Below, in pieces: positions 26,008-35,744 of a DNA stretch of 64,000 nucleotides. The stretch's first letter is position 1. Each line of letters opens with the position of its first letter. The notes beneath the pieces were generated by a model. That model did no database searches, was not told the DNA's origin, and saw only the letters and a program-made list of their open reading frames with translations. The translations under genes and the position numbers were made by a program. Source of the stretch: an uncultured Lachnospiraceae bacterium (GTDB taxonomy: Bacteria > Bacillota > Clostridia > Lachnospirales > Lachnospiraceae); assembly GCA_910579615.1 (NCBI GenBank), contig CAJTUA010000006.1, forward strand, positions 62,001 through 126,000, given 5' to 3'.

Positions 26008-26979
26008 TTAATTTTCGGCACATACCCTTTTTATAAAACGTTCTTTTACGGTCGTGGCGTATTCCTGCGCCATATGCTCGTCCGGCACATTCGGGATGAA
26101 ACCCGCCGCCATGTCCGAATGGCCGCCCCCGTCCCCAAAGCCTTCTAGTGCGTCTGCAATCATGTCGCTCGCGTCATAGCGCTCCACCTCGCTGCGCACA
26201 GAAAATTTCACCCCGCCCGCGCGGTAGGAATGCACAAGCGTAATCTGGACACTTGAAAGCGTCAGCAAAAAATCGGACACGGAAGCAATCAGCGCCTCCG
26301 AACAGCCCGCGCCGACCGCTGCGACCCCGACCCCCTCCTCCACATGCAGGGTATCGATTGCCGTGCGGTACGCCTCCAAATCCTCAATTTTCAGGCAGGA
26401 ATTCTCAAGCGTCTTCATGTGCTCGTGGTTTGCCATCGGAAACAGGCGCGAAAACATATCAAGGTCAAGCACCGACACGCTGCGCGTCATATTGTGCGTG
26501 TCCATCTTAATCCCGTACAAAAGTGCCGTTGCCACATTTTCCGGAATCGGCATATCATTCTCAAAGAAATAGCTTGCAATGATGGACGCGCAGGCTCCGA
26601 CATCATCCCGGATATCCGAAAATTTGTAGTTCTCCCCTCGGCGCACCTTATGGTGGTCGATGCATGCAACCTCGTCCCCGACCAAATCCGTCATGTTGAT
26701 ATTGCCCTTCTGCCCGTCCACGATGATAATCTCATCCTCCGGCGTCAAGTTTAGCTGGTCACTTAAGTAACACTCAATCTCCAAAAGCTCCATCATCTTT
26801 AGCGTATTGTCCTTATCGACAATCCCCTCGTAGCCGATTCTCACCTTTTTCCCCCTCGCCTCAAGCAGTGCCTTTAAGCCGACCGCGCTCGCAAGCGCGT
26901 CCTGGTCCGGGTAATTGTGTGTCTGCACGATGACGTGCTTTTTGGTCAGGCAGGAAAGAAGTTCATCCAATTTATTCAT
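26008..26979 (-). CDS. DHH/DHHA1 phosphoesterase (NrnA/GdpP-like)
   Basis: A 323-residue two-domain phosphoesterase. The DHH part has THNYPDQDALASAVGL (motif I), IIVDGQKGN and ACIDHHKVRRGENY (the DHH). The C-terminal DHHA1 part has GFGDGGGHSDMAAGF, the GGGH substrate-binding motif. The family includes NrnA nano-RNases, pAp phosphatases and cyclic-dinucleotide phosphodiesterases; without the sensor domains of GdpP, a nano-RNase or pGpG/pApA-cleaving role is most plausible. The ATG at 26979 is preferred over one 18 bases upstream, because GAGAGGGA sits before it. Confidence 0.9.
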   Translation of the reverse strand: MNKLDELLSCLTKKHVIVQTHNYPDQDALASAVGLKALLEARGKKVRIGYEGIVDKDNTLKMMELLEIECYLSDQLNLTPEDEIIIVDGQKGNINMTDLVGDEVACIDHHKVRRGENYKFSDIRDDVGACASIIASYFFENDMPIPENVATALLYGIKMDTHNMTRSVSVLDLDMFSRLFPMANHEHMKTLENSCLKIEDLEAYRTAIDTLHVEEGVGVAAVGAGCSEALIASVSDFLLTLSSVQITLVHSYRAGGVKFSVRSEVERYDASDMIADALEGFGDGGGHSDMAAGFIPNVPDEHMAQEYATTVKERFIKRVCAEN

Positions 26980-27174
26980 AAATGCATTCCCTCTCATTGC
27001 ATGAATCGAAACATTTTGCTGGCAGTATTATATCATGTCCTTTTCTTCTTGTCACTTTCTTTTTCGCCTGTTTTTGCACTTTTGTGTGCCTCTTCACCAT
27101 TTTCCAAAATATTCCAGCCCGCGATGTTCCATGCAATCAGCAAGAAGCTATTTTCTGGCGCGCCGTGAAAGATT

Positions 27175-27837
27175 TCACATTTCTTCCCCAAGCCCTCCAA
27201 GGACTTCTAACAATTTCTCATACCCTGCCGGACTTGCTGCCCCGTACAATATCTGCAAATCCCCACAGCAATCCATAACAGCTGCCATATTGTCCGGCGC
27301 ATTCTGGTAGAGGGTAATCTTCATGCCGTCAAGCCATCCTGAAATTTCAAATGGAAGCTTCGTCAGATTTGCCCTTACCACGCCCATCTCCTCCTTTGTC
27401 AGGCAGTAAAACGCTTCCGGGCAGTACGCAAAGCCAAATACCGCCTCATAGGCAAGTGCCGCAGGCAAAAATTCACTGAGCGCAGGCGCGGCAAGAACCC
27501 AGTTTTTATCATCCCGCGCTGTGTAGACGGGCGGATCCGGCAGGTGCAAATCCTCCCTGCGGATTCCGGCACGGCAGACCCCCTGGTTCTCATTCAGCAA
27601 AATCATACATTCCGCTTCCCGAAGCCATTCCCATTTTTTAAAATGCTCCGGCAGCATCCAGTCATCCTGCCCACAATGAAATGCCTTTGTGCGCCCCGCC
27701 GCGCGGTAATAATCCTCCAATACCTGCGGCAGCGCACCAAACATCACCTTTAACATGGCAATGTCATCCTCCGTATAGCCCTTAAAAGTTTCCACTCCGT
27801 ATATCGGTGAAAGCATCTCCCAAAAAGACCCTGACAT
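27175..27837 (-). CDS. SMI1/KNR4 (SUKH)-like protein
   Basis: A 220-residue protein with the SUKH layout: LPQVLEDYYRAAGRTKAFH near residue 45, MILLNENQGVCRAGI near residue 85 and DDKNWVLAAPALSEFLPA near residue 125. SUKH proteins are often immunity proteins to polymorphic toxins but also occur as lone cytoplasmic proteins of unknown role. No toxin with a variable C-terminus is seen nearby. ATG at 27837 with AAGGAAGGGA upstream. It lies downstream of the ABC pair on the minus strand, 84 bases after its stop. Confidence 0.7.
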   Translation of the reverse strand: MSGSFWEMLSPIYGVETFKGYTEDDIAMLKVMFGALPQVLEDYYRAAGRTKAFHCGQDDWMLPEHFKKWEWLREAECMILLNENQGVCRAGIRREDLHLPDPPVYTARDDKNWVLAAPALSEFLPAALAYEAVFGFAYCPEAFYCLTKEEMGVVRANLTKLPFEISGWLDGMKITLYQNAPDNMAAVMDCCGDLQILYGAASPAGYEKLLEVLGGLGEEM

Positions 27838-27921
27838 CACATTTCCCTTCCTTTTTTCAAAATTGCCACACATCACGGTTTACCGCGCCGCCCGATTTCC
27901 ATCCCTTCTTACGCCCGCCCA

Positions 27922-30372
27922 TCAAATATCATACTTTGCCGCTAGCCTCGCAGGCGCAAGTTTTAACAGCCTCCCGACCGGAAGCAGGGAAATCAGCAGA
28001 TAATAAACCATAATTCCAAGACCGGCAAGCGCTCCTGCCTGCCACGGCAAAATCATGGAAAAGCCCAGGTCGGTCAGCAGATTCAGCACTGCCACCGCCA
28101 ACCATGTCACCGCCGCCGCGGGCAGGACACTCTCAAGCGAGAGCATCAGGCTCTCCAGGGCAAAAATCCCTGCAAGCTTGCGCTTTGGAAGCCCCAAAAG
28201 CCGGTACACCGCCATCATGCCGATGCGCTCCTGCACATACGCGCGCTGGAGCAGATAAAGCATCACCATGGACAGCACGATAATCGTAAATGTGACAATA
28301 ATCCTTGCGTCCGCCTTCAGGGAAGCGGCTTCCCGGTACTTCTCCTGCGCCTGCCCGTTGCGGTCTTCCAAACCATAGAGAATCGTATCGGCATAATCTT
28401 TCCCCATGATTTCCTCAATTGCCGCCTTCATTTCCTGCTGATCCGCGGTATAAAAGCTGTAATCAAAATTGTTCATGGAAACCAAAAGCGCTTCCAGGCT
28501 TTCATCCGGTACAATCAGGTTCGCGTAAGTATCCGCCTTGATGGCAGCGGCAATATCATAAGCAAAGGTGCTGTTTACAAGGAAGCTCGAGCCCACCTTG
28601 TTCATGTAGGCAATCCCCGCATTGTTCGTCACAACAATACATTCATCCGGCGCAAGCGGTCCACCTTCATACACCCCCGGATAGCGGCTCTGAAATTCCG
28701 AGAATGTTATCAGCTCCGTTCCCATATCCCCCACGGAAATTAGCGCCGCCTTTGTCATGTAGATGCTTGGGTCGCCGCAGTCACAAATGCCGACAATCTC
28801 CGGCTTATATTTCTTCTTGAAAAAGTCCGGGCGTTTGCCCAAAAACTGGCTAATATCCCAGATGCTGTTCTGCACCACCCCATCCTGCGCGAGGACATAA
28901 TCCAAAACCCAGCGGTCTACCACGATTTCCTCGCTGTTTTGCGGCATCCTCCCGTAAATCAGCTTCGATTCGTCAAGCCAGTCAACCGGGACATAGCTAA
29001 ACCTCTGCAGCTTCACGGAGACATTCGTCACCTGCGGGAAGCTATCAAAGGCAATGCTCGCAGTCGAGGAAGTTACATGCGGCAGGAGGTCAAACTTTAT
29101 CCCCTGCCCCTTTAGTTTTTCGATAAACTCCGGCATCAGGGAAATAACGCCCCGCTCCTGAAACGGGTCAAGCCCCGCCCCGCGCTCCACCTTCAAATCA
29201 AGGATATGGGAATCGCTTGTGATGAAATTCCTAGGGTCAACATCCGAAACCGTCAGGTAATCCCCGACCATCCACACCGTAAGCACGGTCATCGCAATCA
29301 GGAAAAACCGCACACTCCTGCGCCTGACGCCGCCAGGCTGCATAAAGCGGCGCGCCTGCTCAAACATCATGCGCAGGGAAAAGCCCGTACCTGCCTTTGC
29401 GGGAACGTCCGGCTCCGTGTGCGTAAATCCGCCGTCCAACTCCTCAAGCGAAATCACCGGGGATTTGCCCTCGACCAACACCGGGGATTCCCCTGCCTTT
29501 GTACAGCTAACCGGCCTGCCGTCATCGGTCTTGATGATAATCTTCTCCCCGAGCAAAACAATCGTAAGGTTTGCCGGAGCAGCCCCCTCCTGCGTCAGCA
29601 CGCGCAGCTGCACGCTCTGTGCACTGGCCTGCTCCTCCTCATAGTCCTGCGTGTACAGCGTGCTTCCCACGCCGCCTTCCAAATTCCCCCGCTTCCACCC
29701 ATCTTCGTCGGAAAGAATCTTCCCATCCCCAAGCGTAATGATGCGGTCCGCGAAAAATCGTGCGATGTGCTCCTCGTGGGTAACCATCACAACAAGGCTT
29801 GTTTTTGAGATTTTGCGCAGGAGAGTACAAATGTTCCGCGTGTTCTCCTCGTCAAGGTTTCCGGTCGGCTCGTCCGCAAAAATCACGCGCGGCCGCCTCG
29901 CAAGAGCCCTCGCAATCGCCACGCGCTGCTGCTGGCCGCCGGAGAGTTCCCCGACAATCCTCCTCGCGTAGCGCGACATATTGACCGCCTCAAGCGCCTC
30001 CTTCACCCGCGCAAGCCGCTCCTTGTGGGAGAGCGCTAAGGAATGCAGCCCAAGGTAAACATTGTAGGCCACGCTGTGGTCGGACAGCAGGTAATAATTC
30101 TGGAAAATATAGCTGAAGCTGTTGTTGCGCTCCTGCTCATACTCCCGTGTGCCGGATTTGGAAACGGTCGTGTTCTGTGTTGCAATCGTTCCGTTATCAA
30201 ATGTATCAAGCCCGCCTATGGCGTTGAGCAAGCTTGTCTTCCCGCAGCCGGACGTGCCGACAATGCAGACAAAACCCGTATCGGGCAGCGTCAGCGAGAT
30301 ATCCCGCAGCACATGGTTGGCATTGCGGCTCTTTTTATCGTAAGTTTTATTCAGGTTTTTAATCTCAATCAT
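27922..30372 (-). CDS. ABC transporter, ATPase fused to FtsX-type permease (1)
   Basis: An 816-residue fusion. Residues 1-230 are a MacB/LolD-class ATPase: Walker A GTSGCGKTS, signature LSGGQQQR, Walker B VIFADEP and H-loop VTHEEH. A 110-residue linker follows, then an FtsX/MacB permease: one membrane helix near 355-375, a 290-residue extracellular domain, and three helices between about 665 and 800 (TFTIIVLSMVMLYLL; SVLPAAAVTWLAVAVL; GALAGLGIMVYYLLISLL). This type exports or extracts peptides, antibiotics or lipoproteins rather than pumping through a channel. The start overlaps the upstream fusion gene by four bases, so the two probably heterodimerise. Confidence 0.9.
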   Translation of the reverse strand: MIEIKNLNKTYDKKSRNANHVLRDISLTLPDTGFVCIVGTSGCGKTSLLNAIGGLDTFDNGTIATQNTTVSKSGTREYEQERNNSFSYIFQNYYLLSDHSVAYNVYLGLHSLALSHKERLARVKEALEAVNMSRYARRIVGELSGGQQQRVAIARALARRPRVIFADEPTGNLDEENTRNICTLLRKISKTSLVVMVTHEEHIARFFADRIITLGDGKILSDEDGWKRGNLEGGVGSTLYTQDYEEEQASAQSVQLRVLTQEGAAPANLTIVLLGEKIIIKTDDGRPVSCTKAGESPVLVEGKSPVISLEELDGGFTHTEPDVPAKAGTGFSLRMMFEQARRFMQPGGVRRRSVRFFLIAMTVLTVWMVGDYLTVSDVDPRNFITSDSHILDLKVERGAGLDPFQERGVISLMPEFIEKLKGQGIKFDLLPHVTSSTASIAFDSFPQVTNVSVKLQRFSYVPVDWLDESKLIYGRMPQNSEEIVVDRWVLDYVLAQDGVVQNSIWDISQFLGKRPDFFKKKYKPEIVGICDCGDPSIYMTKAALISVGDMGTELITFSEFQSRYPGVYEGGPLAPDECIVVTNNAGIAYMNKVGSSFLVNSTFAYDIAAAIKADTYANLIVPDESLEALLVSMNNFDYSFYTADQQEMKAAIEEIMGKDYADTILYGLEDRNGQAQEKYREAASLKADARIIVTFTIIVLSMVMLYLLQRAYVQERIGMMAVYRLLGLPKRKLAGIFALESLMLSLESVLPAAAVTWLAVAVLNLLTDLGFSMILPWQAGALAGLGIMVYYLLISLLPVGRLLKLAPARLAAKYDI

Positions 30373-32666
30373 AACTCCGCTTCCTCCTCATCCATTTTCA
30401 AATCCGCATACCGGAGGGTTCCAGGGTAGACCTGCCTGCCAATCAAACGCTGTATCCACAGGGAAGTCAAAAGCCCCGTGGCAAGATGCAGCACCATAAA
30501 GAATAGAACATGCCGTGCCGGAAGGTATTTTACAATATCAAGAATCCGCCCCACCGAAAGCCCCATACAGCAAAGCACCGCCGCGAACGCAATCAGCTGC
30601 CCGCCCGCCGTAAACAGGACAACCTGCCAGACAATGGAACATTTTGCCGTGCGGCAGCGCAGCCCGAGATTTGCAAGCAGCCTGAATTCCCCGGTCTGCA
30701 TACCAAACATTGCCCGCAGCACAAAAATCTGCAAAAGGAATACCGCAAGGAATGCGAGGATGCAGATTTCAAGCGTCTGCAGACGCTCGGCGGCAAGTAC
30801 CGGGTCCTGCTTTGTCGCCCCGAGCTGATAAGGGGAGATGGCAGGGTAGGACAGCGCATGGATATCCGAAAGCACGCGCTCGGTGTAGGCATAGTCCGAA
30901 ACCGTAAGTGACACAACATTCGCGCCGGCATCCGGAACAATCCGCTCAAAACTTTCCGGGCTGACAAGATAATAACCATTGTAGCTGGAATCATGTATCC
31001 CGTAAGGTCTCAGCATAACCGGGTTTTCCGTGTCGAGATAATTCCAGAAAGGATACTCCTGCTTCGAATACTCCACCCACTCATCCAAATCCCCCCAGCC
31101 GTTTGAGGTGTAAAGACGAAGAAACTGGTTTACCAAGATAGTCTGCATGGACGCAGAACAAAGATATCTGTCCTCGAAGATAATGTCCTGTGCAAAGTGG
31201 ACGTATCTGGACGGCTCATCATAAATGGGCGCCACCACAACCTCGGTGCTTACCTCCGCCGTAAAAATACGCCCTAGCTGCTCTGCGACATAAAGATGTT
31301 CCCCCTTATCCGTTACCCCCACCACGACCGCCTCCACCTGAATGCTGGTACCTGCAGGCCATTTCTTTTTGTTTTCGATATAAATTGTAATCTCTGTTCC
31401 AAGCAGCTCTTCCCCACCTACCGCCACCACTTCATACATTGTTTCCGGAAGCCGCCCCGCCGTAAGGAACTTCTCCCCTTTTGCCAGGTACGGGACAGCC
31501 TGCAAAAACAAGTTCGTATCCCCCATGGTAATTTGTTTTTGTACATATCCGGTCGGGTTTCCGGCATCATCCGTCACATTCTCGTAATGAACCATGTAAT
31601 CAATCCCTTCCCGGTAATAGTAGTTGATATCCGCGAGGAAACCATAGCGCTCCAGCTGCGTTACATGGGGTATGGCAATCAGCGCGTCATAATCTTCTTC
31701 TGTAAAGTTCCCCTTGTCTGTCCGCGCGACCACAATGCGGTTGTCATTCCCGTTCAGGAACGCGGAAGGGTCATATACGCGCGTAAAGCTGTCATCCAGG
31801 TTCATGACAAAGGTGCCAAGGAAAGCAAACATGGCAAATGCGGTCAGCGCAAAGAAAAAGAGCAGGATTGCCGTCCAGACCGGGCGGGATGCCATCTGCA
31901 GCCATGCGGTGTAGCGGCCCAGGCTCTTCCCCTTCCCTTTTCCCCTTACGACCGGCACCGCGGCAGAAACCTCATTCGCCTCCCGCAGCGCCACATCGGA
32001 TTCCACCGCCCCGTCCCGGACGGTGATATGCCTTGTGGCAAAATCCTCCGCCTCCTCAAAATCGTGGGTCACCATGACAACAAGCCGCTCCTTCGCCGCC
32101 GCGGCAAGAAGCTGTATCACCTTCGCGCTGTTCTCGCTATCCAGATTACCCGTCGGCTCGTCCGCAATCAGAACCGGCGCAGGTTTTGCCAGGGCGCGCG
32201 CGATGGACAGGCGCTGCTTCTGGCCACTTGAGAGCTTCGCCGCCCGGCGTTTCTTTTTGTCCAAAAGCTCAACCTGTTCCAGAATTTCCTCCGCCCGTGC
32301 GGCAGCTTTCTTCTTATCCATTCCGGTGAGCACAAGCGCGCTTACAACATTTTCCAGAACCGAACAGCCCGGCAGGATATCATAATTCTGTGAAATAAAA
32401 CTGATGCGGCGGCTGCGGTACTGCTCCCAATCCTGCTGCCCGTAATGGGAGGTCGGCCTCCCGTCCACGAACATCTCCCCGCCCTCATAGGGCAGAATCC
32501 CACCCATCACCTTCGCGATGGTGGATTTGCCGCTTCCGCTCTCCCCGGTCACCGCGACAAATTCCCCTAAGGAAAACGACAGGCTGACATTGTTTAAGCC
32601 CATCACTACGGACTGCGCGGAAGTGTAGTATTTTGAAATATTTTCAAGCACTAAAAATGCAGGCAT
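30369..32666 (-). CDS. ABC transporter, ATPase fused to FtsX-type permease (2)
   Basis: A 765-residue fusion with the same domain order as its downstream partner: ATPase 1-225 (Walker A GESGSGKST, signature LSSGQKQR with SGQ, Walker B VLIADEP, H-loop VTHDFEE), a helix near 262-290 (WTAILLFFFALTAFAMFAFL), a large external domain and three C-terminal helices. The signature has LSSGQ instead of LSGGQ. It is first in the two-gene operon, with a promoter at 32796-32824. No two-component system is adjacent, unlike the Bce-type peptide-sensing exporters. The substrate is unknown. Confidence 0.9.
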   Translation of the reverse strand: MPAFLVLENISKYYTSAQSVVMGLNNVSLSFSLGEFVAVTGESGSGKSTIAKVMGGILPYEGGEMFVDGRPTSHYGQQDWEQYRSRRISFISQNYDILPGCSVLENVVSALVLTGMDKKKAAARAEEILEQVELLDKKKRRAAKLSSGQKQRLSIARALAKPAPVLIADEPTGNLDSENSAKVIQLLAAAAKERLVVMVTHDFEEAEDFATRHITVRDGAVESDVALREANEVSAAVPVVRGKGKGKSLGRYTAWLQMASRPVWTAILLFFFALTAFAMFAFLGTFVMNLDDSFTRVYDPSAFLNGNDNRIVVARTDKGNFTEEDYDALIAIPHVTQLERYGFLADINYYYREGIDYMVHYENVTDDAGNPTGYVQKQITMGDTNLFLQAVPYLAKGEKFLTAGRLPETMYEVVAVGGEELLGTEITIYIENKKKWPAGTSIQVEAVVVGVTDKGEHLYVAEQLGRIFTAEVSTEVVVAPIYDEPSRYVHFAQDIIFEDRYLCSASMQTILVNQFLRLYTSNGWGDLDEWVEYSKQEYPFWNYLDTENPVMLRPYGIHDSSYNGYYLVSPESFERIVPDAGANVVSLTVSDYAYTERVLSDIHALSYPAISPYQLGATKQDPVLAAERLQTLEICILAFLAVFLLQIFVLRAMFGMQTGEFRLLANLGLRCRTAKCSIVWQVVLFTAGGQLIAFAAVLCCMGLSVGRILDIVKYLPARHVLFFMVLHLATGLLTSLWIQRLIGRQVYPGTLRYADLKMDEEEAEL

Positions 32667-32795
32667 AAAATCCCTCCCTTCGTTTCCGGGCGGATGCTAT
32701 TTAATTGGTCTTGGATGTTTATCCCGTACATTGTATGGCGCAGGGCATTGCCATCCATAATCCATATAACAAACCCGTCGGAAATTGATGGTATA

Positions 32796-32824
32796 AGTAT
32801 ATAGCATATCCGGTGAAAGTGCAA
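32796..32824 (-). promoter_or_regulatory. Promoter of the twin ABC fusion operon
   Basis: Minus-strand TTGCAC (complement of 32819-32824), 17-base spacer, TATACT (complement of 32796-32801), about 130 bases upstream of the first gene. Nothing else is seen between here and the divergent promoter at 32979. Confidence 0.65.
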
Positions 32825-32978
32825 GTAAGATGAAATATTTTCATGTTTATGTCGCATTTTATACGTTACCGACCACCCCACGAATCCCATTTTCTTTATA
32901 GGTTTTGGATATTTATCTGGTCTGCCATGTCCATTTACATCATTTCCCCTGACAACCGCCCTCTTTCTTGAAAAAATC

Positions 32979-33007
32979 TTGATTTCCCTTCCTGTTCCGA
33001 TTATAAT
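32979..33007 (+). promoter_or_regulatory. Promoter of the purF-like gene
   Basis: TTGATT (32979-32984), 17-base spacer, perfect TATAAT (33002-33007). The 65-base leader that follows can form GCTGTC/GGCAGC around GGAT, enclosed by GTCC/GGAC. Confidence 0.75.
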
Positions 33008-33078
33008 GTCCTTGTCAGATTCAAAAGCTGTCGGATGGCAGCACCGGACATGACACAGATATTTATGGAGGTTTTTTT

Positions 33079-34488
33079 ATGGGCGGATTTTTTGCAGTAG
33101 CATCGAAGGAAGATTGCGTATTTGATTTGTTTTTTGGGACGGACTACCATTCCCACCTCGGCACGCGCCGCGGCGGCATGGCAGTCTACGGAGAGAAGGG
33201 CTTTGACCGGTCCATCCACAATATTGAGAATTCCCCGTTCCGCACCAAATTTGAGAAGGATGTCAACGAGATGAAGGGGCATTATGGCATCGGGTGTATT
33301 TCTGATTACGAGCCTCAGCCGCTTCTTGTGCGCTCCCACCACGGCACCTATGCCATCACGACCGTCGGCAAGGTAAATAACACCGACGATATTGTGGAGA
33401 CCCTGTTTACAAGCGGGAATTCGCATTTCCTTGAAATGAGCGGCGGCGACATCAATACGACCGAGCTTGTCGCGGCAATCATCAACCAGAAAGCAAATAT
33501 TGTTGAGGGCATCCAGTATGCGCAGGAGCTGATTGACGGCTCCATGACCATCCTTTTGCTGATGCAAAAGGGCATTTATGTCGCGCGCGACAAAATGGGG
33601 CGCACGCCGGTCGCCATCGGCAAAAAAGACGGTGCCATGTGTGCCGCTTTTGAGAGCTTCGCCTACTTAAACCTTGGCTATACCAATGTGCGGGAACTTG
33701 GTCCCGGGGAGATTGCCGTCCTCACGCCGGATACCGTCACGACGCTTGCCGCCCCGGGAAAGGATATGAAAATCTGTACTTTCCTCTGGGTATATTATGG
33801 TTATCCATCCTCCTCCTACGAGGGCATCAGCGTTGAACGTATGCGCTACAACTGCGGGAAGCTTATGGCGAAGCGCGACAATGTAAAACCGGATATGGTA
33901 GCAGGGGTTCCGGATTCCGGCACCGCCCATGCAGTCGGCTACGCCAATGAATCGGGCATCCCGTTCTCCCGCCCATTCATCAAATACACGCCGACCTGGC
34001 CGCGCTCGTTCATGCCGACCATCCAGCAAAAACGCAACCTGATTGCAAAAATGAAGCTTTTGCCTGTGCACGATTTGATTGAGGGTCAGAGCATGCTGCT
34101 CATCGACGACTCGATTGTGCGCGGCACGCAGCTTGGCGAGACAACGGAATTTCTCTACCAAAGCGGCGCAAAGGAAGTCCACATCCGCCCTGCCTGCCCT
34201 CCGATTATGTACGGCTGCAAATACTTAAATTTCTCCCGCTCCACCTCCGAAATGGATTTGATTGCGCGCCGCGTGATTGCACGCCTTGAGGGGGATAAGG
34301 CGAACGACAGGGAAGTGCTTGCGCGCTACTGCGACCCGGACACGGAAGAATACGCTGCCATGGTCGAGGAAATCCGGAAGGAATTAGGGTTTACAACATT
34401 GCAGTTTAACCGCCTGGATGACATGCTAGAGGCGGTGGAGATTGACCCGTGCAAGCTGTGCACATATTGCTGGGATGGAAAGGAATAA
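33079..34488 (+). CDS. PurF-like phosphoribosyltransferase lacking the glutaminase cysteine
   Basis: A 469-residue paralogue of amidophosphoribosyltransferase. The N-terminal Ntn domain (SKEDCVFDLFFGTDYHSHLG) and the C-terminal PRTase with the PRPP loop MLLIDDSIVRGTQLG are recognisable. The protein starts MGGFFAVAS: PurF normally starts M-C-G-I, with Cys as the nucleophile that releases ammonia from glutamine. Here position 2 is Gly. Cysteines near the C-terminus (DPCKLCTYCWDGKE) could still bind an iron-sulphur cluster, as in Bacillus PurF. It may use free ammonia, depend on another glutaminase, or have another PRPP-dependent job. ATG at 33079 with GGAGG; monocistronic. Confidence 0.88.
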   Translation: MGGFFAVASKEDCVFDLFFGTDYHSHLGTRRGGMAVYGEKGFDRSIHNIENSPFRTKFEKDVNEMKGHYGIGCISDYEPQPLLVRSHHGTYAITTVGKVNNTDDIVETLFTSGNSHFLEMSGGDINTTELVAAIINQKANIVEGIQYAQELIDGSMTILLLMQKGIYVARDKMGRTPVAIGKKDGAMCAAFESFAYLNLGYTNVRELGPGEIAVLTPDTVTTLAAPGKDMKICTFLWVYYGYPSSSYEGISVERMRYNCGKLMAKRDNVKPDMVAGVPDSGTAHAVGYANESGIPFSRPFIKYTPTWPRSFMPTIQQKRNLIAKMKLLPVHDLIEGQSMLLIDDSIVRGTQLGETTEFLYQSGAKEVHIRPACPPIMYGCKYLNFSRSTSEMDLIARRVIARLEGDKANDREVLARYCDPDTEEYAAMVEEIRKELGFTTLQFNRLDDMLEAVEIDPCKLCTYCWDGKE

Positions 34489-34579
34489 TGTAAAAGTAAT
34501 GATTTGGCAAAAGAACAAGGAAATGCTTTATCGTTTTTGCATTTAACCACTGGTTGTCCCCGCCCCGAAAAATGCGTTC

Positions 34580-34608
34580 TTGCCACCCTTTAAGCCCTGC
34601 GCTATACT
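34580..34608 (+). promoter_or_regulatory. Promoter of the HTH regulator gene
   Basis: TTGCCA (34580-34585), 17-base spacer, TATACT (34603-34608), 29 bases before the start codon. Confidence 0.65.
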
Positions 34609-34636
34609 ATTCGCAACAAAAAAAGGAGGGCTTTTT

Positions 34637-35719
34637 ATGAACATGACCATCGGGGAACGTATCAAACAACTGCGCAAACAGAATGATTTAACACAGGAGA
34701 AGCTCGCGGATTTCCTCTGTGTCTCCTGCCAGGCTGTATCCAAATGGGAGTGCGGCACCGCCTGCCCTGACCTTGCACTGATTGGTCCGCTGACCAAGCT
34801 GCTGCACGTATCGGCGGATGAACTACTCGGGCTGGTGACAGACCAGACGGAAGAAAGGCGCAGGGATTTGGAGGCGGCATACGAAAAAACATGGAACACC
34901 GGGGCATTACAGGAACGCTATCAGCTTGCCCAAAATGCTGTCAATGAATTTCCGGGCGAGATGAAATATCTTTGCTGGCTGGCATCCTGCGAACTAGACC
35001 TCTCTAATGAATGCAAGGAGGACACACAATATCGAGCCATGCTTGAAAAATCCGTCCGCCATTTCAGCACCGTGATTGAAAATACTGCGGAACACAAGGT
35101 AAAATGCGAGGCAATTTCCGGCATTGCCATATCCTTATCCCTCCTGCACCGCAAAGAGGAAGGCCAAAAATACGCCGCGCTTTACCCGGAACCGGAACCG
35201 TTATCCCGCCGGGATATTATGGACTGGCTTCTTTGCGGGGAGGAAAAACGAAAAAATTATCAGGAACTTCTTGAAATACGGTTCTCTGATTTTATCAGAA
35301 CTCTAATGAATGCCCCTTGGTACGATGCGGATAATCTCATCTGCTTTGAGACGGCATGTGAAATGATAAAAATTATGATTCCTGATAATAATTATCTGTA
35401 TTACCACGATTTTCTTTTTTTCTGTTTTGTGAGCAAGGCAGCCATCCTCACCCAGGGCAGCCATTTTGACCAAGCCATGGAGATGTTAAACAACGCGTAT
35501 TTCCACGCTGTGCAGTATGATAAAATGATTGCCGCAAAGGAAGGGAAACACCGATATACCGCGCCTATGCTTGAATTGGTGGAAGTGGACACGGCGCGCT
35601 TTGTCCGCTCCTCCCCCGACACGAACGTAGAAGGGCTTTTGTCGTGGCTTGACGGCAGGCATTTTGAGCCGCTGCGCGGGCGGGAGGATTTTGAGGCGTT
35701 GAAGAGGAAATGCTGTTAA
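34637..35719 (+). CDS. XRE-family HTH regulator with long C-terminal helical domain
   Basis: A 360-residue protein. Residues 4-58 are a classic Cro/C1-type HTH (IGERIKQLRKQNDLTQEKLADFL...CQAVSKWECGTACPDLALI). The rest is helical and TPR-like (paired helices such as RAMLEKSVRHFSTVIENTAE and FDQAMEMLNNAYFHAVQYD). This layout is common in Firmicutes regulators that sense a peptide or protein partner. ATG at 34637 with AAAGGAGGG. A 20-base perfect palindrome terminator follows. No clear target is adjacent except the convergent deacetylase gene. Confidence 0.88.
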   Translation: MNMTIGERIKQLRKQNDLTQEKLADFLCVSCQAVSKWECGTACPDLALIGPLTKLLHVSADELLGLVTDQTEERRRDLEAAYEKTWNTGALQERYQLAQNAVNEFPGEMKYLCWLASCELDLSNECKEDTQYRAMLEKSVRHFSTVIENTAEHKVKCEAISGIAISLSLLHRKEEGQKYAALYPEPEPLSRRDIMDWLLCGEEKRKNYQELLEIRFSDFIRTLMNAPWYDADNLICFETACEMIKIMIPDNNYLYYHDFLFFCFVSKAAILTQGSHFDQAMEMLNNAYFHAVQYDKMIAAKEGKHRYTAPMLELVEVDTARFVRSSPDTNVEGLLSWLDGRHFEPLRGREDFEALKRKCC

Positions 35720-35744
35720 GGGAGAACAACATAGGCGCATTCAT

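Noticed and set aside
27175..27837. SUKH-like protein as immunity partner of a polymorphic toxin
   Set aside because: No toxin with a variable C-terminal domain or secretion marker is present nearby, so only the fold is claimed.
32651..32890. A 79-codon minus-strand frame upstream of the ABC operon
   Set aside because: It spans the operon promoter and ribosome site and has no domain signal.
33008..33078. A purine riboswitch before the purF-like gene
   Set aside because: The leader is only about 65 bases, and the conserved loop sequences of the purine aptamer are absent; only a simple hairpin is seen.
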